This document shows positions 17,930-23,660 of a stretch of DNA of 25,037 nt, one piece after another (the stretch's first letter is position 1; each line of letters begins with the position of its first letter). The notes under the pieces are model-generated. The model had not been told where the DNA came from. It did no database searches and worked only from the letters and a program-made list of their open reading frames with translations. The DNA is taken from positions 1 to 25,037 of the forward strand of contig JBKECE010000140.1 of the NCBI GenBank assembly GCA_047974325.1. The letters are read 5' to 3'. Both the position numbers and the translations under genes were made by a program. Source of the DNA: QVMP01 sp047974325. Lineage in GTDB: Bacteria; Bacteroidota; Bacteroidia; Bacteroidales; Dysgonomonadaceae.

Positions 17930-18738
17930 TAAATAAGAGAATAAATTTTGGCACTTTTCTTTTGCTCCTTTGCCTGGTATGCACTCAAGGAGTTAAATCT
18001 CAGGGATTTGATCGCATTACATCCATAGATAAAGCCCGTCAAATGGCTTGGATTGCTGACAATATGGTTGTTGGAGAGATCAAAGGAGTGATATTTGAAT
18101 TTCATGGATTGGGTTCGCCCGATGTAAGAAATGAGACTAATGCAAGTGAGGAAGAAAAAGCATGGGCACAAAACGGCTATTTGGTAATTTTTCCTTACTA
18201 TGGTCCTTGGAGTTGGATGAACAGGCAGGCCAGAGGAATGGTTGATTTCTTGGTCGAAACGGTCTATTCAGAATTCAAATTGAAAAAAGATGTTCCTCTA
18301 TTGTTGTATGGAGGCAGCATGGGTGGTTTTAGTTCCATCCTATATTCCCGATATTCCAAACATCCGGTATCGGGCGTTATAGCCAATTGTCCGGTAACAA
18401 ACATCAAGTACCATTTCTTTGAAAGACCCGATTTGCCCCGAACTTTTCGTTCTGCCTATTGGGGATATAAAGAATCTTTCTCAAAAATTATGACGGAACA
18501 TAATCCTGAAGATCAGGTTTCTGCTATGCCCAACATTCCTTATTTCATTATGCACACAACCGGAGATGATGCGGTAAATAAAACACATCATTCGGATGTG
18601 TTTGTGAAAAAAATGATAGAAACAGGACATACTAAGGTCATATATAAAGAAATCGAGGGAGGGAACCATTGCGGTCCCATCCCGTCTGATGTAGAGAAAG
18701 AAAAACAAGAATTCATATTAAGCTTCCTAAAAAAATGA
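17926..18738 (+). CDS. Secreted alpha/beta-hydrolase, putative carbohydrate esterase
   Basis: 270 residues with a signal peptide (about 1-25, ending GVKS). An alpha/beta-hydrolase fold covers about 45-268. The oxyanion-side motif FEFHGLGSP (57-65) is followed by nucleophile Ser131 in YGGSMGGF (128-135), a probable acid Asp214 or Asp215 in TTGDDAVN, and His248 in GGNHCG, so the triad is complete. Such enzymes in PULs remove acetyl, feruloyl or similar ester groups that block glycosidases. A peptidase-like role cannot be excluded. The ATG overlaps the GH2 stop and its own stop overlaps the epimerase start, so all three genes are likely translated as a coupled set. Confidence 0.88.
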   Translation: MINKRINFGTFLLLLCLVCTQGVKSQGFDRITSIDKARQMAWIADNMVVGEIKGVIFEFHGLGSPDVRNETNASEEEKAWAQNGYLVIFPYYGPWSWMNRQARGMVDFLVETVYSEFKLKKDVPLLLYGGSMGGFSSILYSRYSKHPVSGVIANCPVTNIKYHFFERPDLPRTFRSAYWGYKESFSKIMTEHNPEDQVSAMPNIPYFIMHTTGDDAVNKTHHSDVFVKKMIETGHTKVIYKEIEGGNHCGPIPSDVEKEKQEFILSFLKK

Positions 18739-19865
18739 AAATCAAAAATATTTTATGCTTTGTTTTATTTCTGAGCATGTTTGCTTGTAAACGAACAGAA
18801 CAGGTTGCGTTGTTAGACCCGATAGCATTCGATACCATAATCGATAATAAAAAGGTAGCACTTTATACACTTAGATCAGGTCATGGCTTAACGATGCAAG
18901 TCACTAATTTTGGAGGTCGGGTCGTGACCCTTTGGGTTCCGGACAAAAATGGAAAGTCAGAAGATGTCGTATTAGGGCATAAAACTCTCGAAGAATACAT
19001 CCATCCTCAAGGCGAACGTTATTTGGGGCCTGTTGTCGGTCGCTATGCTAACCGGATAGCTAAAGGTCGTTTTGAGTTGGATGGACAATCTTATCAACTG
19101 CCGCTGAACAATAACGGTCAGACCTTGCACGGAGGTATTAAGGGTTTGGATATGGTGGTGTGGTCAGTAGATAGTGTTTCTGACGATCAGATCGTGATGT
19201 CATACACTTCGCCTGATGGGAGTGACGGTTTTCCGGGAAATTTGTCTATAAGAATGACATATACATTGACCGCTCAAAACGAATTTGAAATAGAATATTC
19301 TGCCACAACGGATAAGCCTACAGTGGTGAATCTTTCGCATCACGGACTTTTTAATCTGAAAGGTGAAGGTAATGGAACCATTTTGGATCATATTCTTACT
19401 ATCAATGCTAATCAAATTACGCCGATAGACAGTGTGCTTATTCCCTTTGGAAACTTGCAACCTGTAGACAATACACCTTTTGATTTTCGTGTTCCGACAG
19501 CTATTGGTGAAAGAATTAATACGCAAGATGCTCAATTGAAAAACGGTGCAGGCTATGATCACAATTGGGTATTGACCCGTAAAACGGAAAATTCAGTAGA
19601 ATTGGTGGCAAGTCTCTACGAACCTGTGAGTGGCAGACTAATGGAAGTATATACAGATCAACCTGGATTACAATTCTATAGTGGAAACTTTCTGGATGGA
19701 AAAGTGATAGGAAAGCATGGTAAGACACAAAATTATCGCGAAGCTATAGCTTTAGAGACTCAAAAATTTCCGGATAGTCCCAATCATCCGAATTTTCCGA
19801 GTACACGACTCAACCCCGGTGAAACTTATAAGCAAATTTGCATTTATAAGTTTTCTATAAAGTGA
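18735..19865 (+). CDS. galM: Aldose 1-epimerase (mutarotase), lipoprotein form
   Basis: 376 residues. It interconverts alpha and beta anomers of free sugars such as galactose, glucose, xylose or arabinose. Unlike cytoplasmic GalM, it has a lipoprotein signal (lipobox SMFAC, Cys18), so it acts outside the cytoplasm. The family residues are visible: GRYANRIAKGRF (102-113), His132 in QTLHGG, His203 in NLSHHGLFNL (the family usually reads NHSYFNL), Asp275 in GYDHNW, and catalytic base Glu341 in ALETQ, followed by PDSPNHPNFPST. It starts four bases before the end of the esterase gene (ATGA overlap). Its place as the last gene of the PUL suggests it processes the monosaccharide released by the GH2 or GH43 enzyme before uptake. 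Confidence 0.94.
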   Translation: MKIKNILCFVLFLSMFACKRTEQVALLDPIAFDTIIDNKKVALYTLRSGHGLTMQVTNFGGRVVTLWVPDKNGKSEDVVLGHKTLEEYIHPQGERYLGPVVGRYANRIAKGRFELDGQSYQLPLNNNGQTLHGGIKGLDMVVWSVDSVSDDQIVMSYTSPDGSDGFPGNLSIRMTYTLTAQNEFEIEYSATTDKPTVVNLSHHGLFNLKGEGNGTILDHILTINANQITPIDSVLIPFGNLQPVDNTPFDFRVPTAIGERINTQDAQLKNGAGYDHNWVLTRKTENSVELVASLYEPVSGRLMEVYTDQPGLQFYSGNFLDGKVIGKHGKTQNYREAIALETQKFPDSPNHPNFPSTRLNPGETYKQICIYKFSIK

Positions 19866-19949
19866 TGGATGTATAATATGCAAAAGTTAGAAATTTCATC
19901 TTTATTTTGAGATATAAACGAAAGTATTTTTTATTCAAATCAAAGATAA

Positions 19950-19986
19950 AACGAGACTATCCTTTTAGGGTAGTCTCGTTGTTTTT
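19950..19986 (+). terminator. Intrinsic terminator at the end of the PUL operon
   Basis: A 13-bp stem (19950-19962 with 19968-19980, one G-T pair) has a 5-base loop. After one G it runs into TTTTT (19982-19986). It lies 84 bases after the galM stop and is the clearest terminator in the plus-strand block. Confidence 0.9.
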
Positions 19987-20097
19987 ATTGCGACCAGTTA
20001 TTTTTGTATTGTGAAGTAGATGGTTAGAAATTTCTTTTTTAACAAATCATTGCTTAACAACATAAAACTAAATATAGTATACTAGAAACAAAATATT

Positions 20098-20105
20098 TAA
20101 TTTTG
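20098..20105 (+). promoter_or_regulatory. Candidate -7 box (TAnnTTTG) for the EF-G paralogue
   Basis: TAATTTTG matches the Bacteroidota -7 consensus exactly. The start codon follows after 65 bases, leaving a leader of roughly 60 bases. No TTTG stands at the -33 position, so an activator may be needed. In Bacteroides thetaiotaomicron the comparable gene is activated by the global regulator Cur; whether that holds here is inference. Confidence 0.45.
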
Positions 20106-20170
20106 ACAAAATGCGTTCCTTGGAGCACATTTTAAACGTTTTTATTTAATCAATTTAAACCTTTTATGCC

Positions 20171-22330
20171 ATGAAAACGTACCCAACCAATCAAATCAGG
20201 AATATAGCTATTCTTGGTAGTTCGGGATCCGGCAAAACCACTCTCGCCGAAGCGATGCTTTATGAGGCCGGAGTCATACAGCGTCGCGGATCTATTAATG
20301 CAGGCAATACAGTTTGTGATTATTTCCCCGTGGAAAAAGAATACGGTTATTCGGTTTTTTCCAGTATTTTTTCTGTAGAATGGAAAGACCGTAAGCTGAA
20401 TTTTATTGACTGTCCCGGCTCAGACGATTTTATCGGAAATGTGGTAACATCGCTCAATGTTACAGATACGGCTCTGATGGTGCTTAATGCACAATATGGG
20501 TTGGAAGTTGCAACACTCAATCAATTGCGTTATATAAGAAATTTAGAAAAACCAGTTATTTTTATTGTTAATCAACTCGATCATCCCAAAGCTGATTTTG
20601 AAAATACGATAGCACAGCTAAATGCATTATATGGGGAAAAAGCGGTGTTGATACAATATCCAGTCAACGTTGGCGAAGGATTCAACGCCGTGGTTGATGT
20701 TTTGATGAATAAAATGTATAGATGGAAGCCTGAAGGCGGTGTTCCTGAAGTACTCGACATACCCGAAGAAGAGAAAGAAAAAGCAGAAGCTTTACATCAA
20801 AAACTTGTAGAAACAGCTGCTGAGAATGATGAGGCTCTGATGGAAAAATTCTTCGAACAAGGCACTCTCACACAAGATGAAATGCGTATGGGCATTCGTT
20901 TCGGTCTGGTGCATCGCGATATATTTCCTATATTTTGCGTGTCGGCAGATAAAGATATGTGTGTGCGCCGTACTCTTGAATTTTTGGGCAATGTGGTCCC
21001 TTACGTTGCTGATATGCGCCCACCTGTTAATGTTGAAGGTGTTGAAGTGAAACCGGATTCAACTGCTCCTACAAGCCTATTCTTCTTTAAAACAACCGTA
21101 GAACCACATGTAGGAGAAGTATCCTATTTCAAGGTAATGAGTGGCACAGTTCATGAAGGTGATGATTTGTTAAATGCAGATCGTGGATCGAAGGAACGGC
21201 TTGGGCAAATCTTTTCGGTTGCAGGCCAACAACGAAACAAGGTTGAAGAGATGATGGCAGGCGACATTGGTTCAACAGTGAAGCTGAAAGACGTTCGCAC
21301 AGGGAACACACTGAACGGAAAAGGGGCTGATAATAAATTCGATTTTATACAATATCCCGAACCTAAATTCCGCAGAGCCATCAAAGCTGTGAATGAAAAA
21401 GATACCGAAAAAATGAATGAAGCCTTGCAACGGATGCATGGTGAAGATCCCACATGGCTTATTGAGAATTCTAAAGAACTGAAACAGCTCATCGTGTCGG
21501 GACAAGGTGAGTTTCATCTGAAAACACTGAAATGGCGTTTGGAGAATAATGATAAGATTCAGATTGAATTTTCCGAACCTAAAATTCCATACCGTGAAAC
21601 TATCACTAAGGCTGCCCGTTCCGACTATCGTCACAAAAAACAATCGGGTGGAGCAGGACAGTTTGGCGAGGTACACTTGATTGTAGAGCCATATTATGAC
21701 GGTATGCCATTGCCTGATACATACAAGTTTAACGGGCAAGAATTTAAAGTTCAATCGCGTGATGTGCAGACATATGATCTCGATTGGGGTGGCAAGCTTG
21801 TTTTTGTGAACAGCATTGTCGGAGGAGCTATCGATGCTCGTTTTCTTCCTGCGATACTCAAAGGTATAATGGCTCGCTTGGAGCAAGGACCACTCACCGG
21901 GTCATATGCCCGCGACGTGCGTGTTATTGTTTATGACGGAAAAATGCATCCTGTCGATTCAAATGAAATATCTTTCATGCTTGCCGGACGTAATGCGTTT
22001 AGCCAAGCATTTAGAGAAGCAGCTCCCAAAATACTTGAACCCATATATGACGTGACAGTGTTTACACCTTCAGATAAAATGGGAGATGTGATGAGTGATC
22101 TGCAAAATCGCAGAGCCATGATTATGGGTATGGAAAGCGATAAAGACATTGATGTGTTGAAAGCAAAAGTACCGTTGAAAGAAATGTCCAGTTATTCAAT
22201 CTCGTTGAGTTCCTTGACGGGAGGGCGAGCCTCTTTCAGTATGAAATTCAGTAGTTATGAACTTGTGCCATCAGATGTACAAGATAAACTGCTCAAAGAA
22301 TATGAGTTGTCTAAAGGAGAGGAAGATTGA
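20171..22330 (+). CDS. fusA2: Divergent elongation factor G paralogue (EF-G2-like) with degraded GTPase motifs
   Basis: 719 residues with all five EF-G domains. It is expected to bind the ribosome and move tRNA and mRNA. The P-loop (GSSGSGKTT, 16-24) is sound. However, switch I has Val48 where EF-G has the Mg-binding Thr, and YGYSV replaces RGITI. Switch II reads DCPGSDDF, so Ser84 stands in place of the catalytic His of DTPGHVDF. G4 reads NQLD (134-137) instead of NKMD. Domain IV keeps KQSGGAGQFGEV and the tip loop HPVDSNE, and carries about 26 extra residues (about 509-540) against Escherichia coli EF-G. Domain V keeps LQNRRAMIMGMES and SLTGGRASFSM. From memory, Bacteroides EF-G2, reported to support translation without GTP hydrolysis under carbon limitation, is the nearest known type. 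It is probably not the housekeeping EF-G and seems to be transcribed alone. Confidence 0.9.
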   Translation: MKTYPTNQIRNIAILGSSGSGKTTLAEAMLYEAGVIQRRGSINAGNTVCDYFPVEKEYGYSVFSSIFSVEWKDRKLNFIDCPGSDDFIGNVVTSLNVTDTALMVLNAQYGLEVATLNQLRYIRNLEKPVIFIVNQLDHPKADFENTIAQLNALYGEKAVLIQYPVNVGEGFNAVVDVLMNKMYRWKPEGGVPEVLDIPEEEKEKAEALHQKLVETAAENDEALMEKFFEQGTLTQDEMRMGIRFGLVHRDIFPIFCVSADKDMCVRRTLEFLGNVVPYVADMRPPVNVEGVEVKPDSTAPTSLFFFKTTVEPHVGEVSYFKVMSGTVHEGDDLLNADRGSKERLGQIFSVAGQQRNKVEEMMAGDIGSTVKLKDVRTGNTLNGKGADNKFDFIQYPEPKFRRAIKAVNEKDTEKMNEALQRMHGEDPTWLIENSKELKQLIVSGQGEFHLKTLKWRLENNDKIQIEFSEPKIPYRETITKAARSDYRHKKQSGGAGQFGEVHLIVEPYYDGMPLPDTYKFNGQEFKVQSRDVQTYDLDWGGKLVFVNSIVGGAIDARFLPAILKGIMARLEQGPLTGSYARDVRVIVYDGKMHPVDSNEISFMLAGRNAFSQAFREAAPKILEPIYDVTVFTPSDKMGDVMSDLQNRRAMIMGMESDKDIDVLKAKVPLKEMSSYSISLSSLTGGRASFSMKFSSYELVPSDVQDKLLKEYELSKGEED

Positions 22331-22383
22331 GAAACAGTTGATTTAGAATAAACAAATACCGAGCACAGACATCACTATATTCT

Positions 22384-22422
22384 TCCCCGGATCAAAAATG
22401 AAACCAAAGTATGATTCGGGGA
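22384..22422 (+). other. Hairpin between the EF-G paralogue and the acetyltransferase gene
   Basis: An 11-bp stem (22384-22394 with 22412-22422, one G-T pair, C/G-rich base) has a 17-base loop. It lies 54 bases after the EF-G stop and 23 bases before the next ATG. No U tract follows, so it may be a poor terminator, an mRNA-end stabiliser or a leader element of the next gene. Confidence 0.5.
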
Positions 22423-22444
22423 TTACTTGTAAAAACAGTATAAT

Positions 22445-22945
22445 ATGATCAGCAAATTAGACTATCCCCATCTGATGGATGCAATGAAGATTATCAAAAA
22501 GTCTATTGTGAGAATGAGAAACTTCCGAATAGACCAATGGGACAGTGTATATCCTAATTTAGATATTTTAAGGGCAGATATAGAAAGTGGCAATGCTTAT
22601 GGATATTTAGAAGATGATGAACTTTGGGCATATTTTGTTTTGGACGAAAGACAATTGCCGGAATATTTCAATCTGAAATGGAAAATAACTGATGGTAAGC
22701 AGTTGGTCGTGCATCGGCTTGTTGTTGAACCTGTTCATCAAGGCAAGGGCATTGCTCAGGCTTGTATGATTTTTGCAGAGCAGTATGCAATGCAAAACGG
22801 CTACAGGTCTATTCGTTTGGATGCTTTTGCCGAAAATAAACAGGCTTTATCAATCTACAATAAACTTTGCTATGAGAAAATAGGGACAATCAACCTGCGG
22901 AAAGGTCTCTTTTTTTGTTATGAAAAAGAAATTATACCGGATTGA
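22445..22945 (+). CDS. GNAT-family N-acetyltransferase
   Basis: 166 residues, cytoplasmic, with no signal sequence. It would transfer an acetyl group from acetyl-CoA to an unknown amine. The GNAT core is clear: strand VVHRLVVEP (88-96), the CoA-binding motif A loop HQGKGIA (98-104, Q/RxxGxA type), helix 2, then RLDAFAENKQALSIYNKLCY (124-143), which includes the motif B asparagine and the Tyr often used as general acid. The family resembles stand-alone GNATs of unknown substrate that are common in Bacteroidales. It follows the EF-G paralogue by 114 bases across a hairpin and may be read through from it or have its own promoter. Nothing links it to the PUL. Confidence 0.88.
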   Translation: MISKLDYPHLMDAMKIIKKSIVRMRNFRIDQWDSVYPNLDILRADIESGNAYGYLEDDELWAYFVLDERQLPEYFNLKWKITDGKQLVVHRLVVEPVHQGKGIAQACMIFAEQYAMQNGYRSIRLDAFAENKQALSIYNKLCYEKIGTINLRKGLFFCYEKEIIPD

Positions 22946-22988
22946 CAATTTTCGTTGAGAAGGAAAACGTTCATCGACAAAATTTATG

Positions 22989-22996
22989 TAGATTTG
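22989..22996 (+). promoter_or_regulatory. Candidate -7 box for the small membrane protein gene
   Basis: TAGATTTG matches TAnnTTTG exactly, 34 bases before the ATG at 23031. A matching -33 TTTG is not evident, so the call is tentative. Confidence 0.35.
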
Positions 22997-23030
22997 GACT
23001 CTTAGGTCTTGTTTTGATGAAGTGTAAATT

Positions 23031-23462
23031 ATGAAAATAGGAGATAGAATTCTCATAGGTCAGGCAATGGCTTTGTTTATAGCAATCTTATTGTTGTTTA
23101 TGCCCATAGTATATCTCATATATGCCCGGAGCATTTTTTCTGTAGTTATTTTATTCTCTGCTATTATTGTAATAGCGTATATGCTGTATATATATTTGTC
23201 TATTTATGAGGTAGATATATGTGAAAAGAAGATTGAAGTCCGTAATATATTCAAAAAGAGAATTTTTGAGGGTAAAGACTTTGATTTTGTTACAGCAGTT
23301 AGAATCCGACCTTTCAAAAATTCTCCATATTTTATAATAGTCTTTAAAGAAGGGCAAAAATTTGTGTTTTCGGATATGAAAGCAAAAAGTTCAAACACGA
23401 AAGGTATTGATTATGGTACTGTGCAGACAGAAAAGATCCGACAATATTTAGATTCTGATTGA
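23031..23462 (+). CDS. Small membrane protein with two N-terminal helices and a beta-rich cytoplasmic domain
   Basis: 143 residues, family not recognised. Two hydrophobic stretches (about 9-30 and 34-57) are joined by a very short turn (YARS), forming a helical hairpin in the inner membrane. The remaining ~85 residues alternate short strands (VDICEKKIEVRNIF, FDFVTAVRIRPF, YFIIVFKEGQKFVFSD), which recalls PH-like membrane-associated domains, and end in an acidic tail (YLDSD). The two-helix plus PH-like layout is common among small uncharacterised bacterial proteins. The ATG at 23031 is the first in frame and is followed at once by a basic residue and then the first helix. It lies between the acetyltransferase and miaB genes with gaps on both sides and is probably a single transcription unit. 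Confidence 0.75.
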   Translation: MKIGDRILIGQAMALFIAILLLFMPIVYLIYARSIFSVVILFSAIIVIAYMLYIYLSIYEVDICEKKIEVRNIFKKRIFEGKDFDFVTAVRIRPFKNSPYFIIVFKEGQKFVFSDMKAKSSNTKGIDYGTVQTEKIRQYLDSD

Positions 23463-23597
23463 TTCTTCCGAAAATTTATATTTAGTCCTTTCTCAATTGT
23501 CTTTCCTCTCTCAAATTATTTAGCCATCATACTTTGTCGTTAGAGAGCTGTTACGTTAATTATTGATGCTTTGCTGAATAAATATTTCTATTCGCAG

Positions 23598-23627
23598 TTT
23601 AGGTTAAGCCTAAATACTCTATTTTTG
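23598..23627 (+). promoter_or_regulatory. Candidate miaB promoter with embedded inverted repeat
   Basis: TATTTTTG (23620-23627) matches the Bacteroidota -7 consensus. TTTA (23598-23601) stands 18 bases before it as a near-consensus -33 element. Between them is a perfect inverted repeat, TTTAGG/CCTAAA (23598-23603 and 23609-23614, 5-base spacer). A transcript starting just after 23627 would exclude the upstream in-frame ATG at 23571 and supports 23661 as the miaB start. Confidence 0.5.
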
Positions 23628-23660
23628 CAAAATCATTTTATAAATCAAATAATATATTTT

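Larger units (their letters stand above)
19866..20170. other. Intergenic region of 305 bases between PUL and EF-G paralogue
   Basis: This stretch holds the PUL terminator (19950-19986) and, further on, a candidate promoter box for the next gene (20098-20105). No small gene, tRNA or repeat is visible in the rest, which is strongly AT-rich. Confidence 0.7.

Noticed and set aside
17806..18171. Minus-strand open frame across the GH2-esterase junction
   Set aside because: It overlaps two genes with intact catalytic motifs and shows no protein-like features.
21272..21886. Open minus-strand frame of 204 codons opposite the EF-G paralogue
   Set aside because: It lies fully inside a well-conserved gene, has low-complexity Phe/Ile/His-rich composition and no recognisable motif; it is a shadow of the plus-strand codon use.
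20171..22330. EF-G paralogue as a TetQ-type ribosomal protection protein
   Set aside because: The N-terminal G-domain motifs are far from those of TetM/TetQ, which keep a working GTPase, and the overall pattern fits EF-G2; no mobile-element genes are nearby.
23571..23660. N-terminal extension of MiaB from the ATG at 23571
   Set aside because: The 30 extra residues are not MiaB-like and cover the presumed -33/-7 promoter elements.
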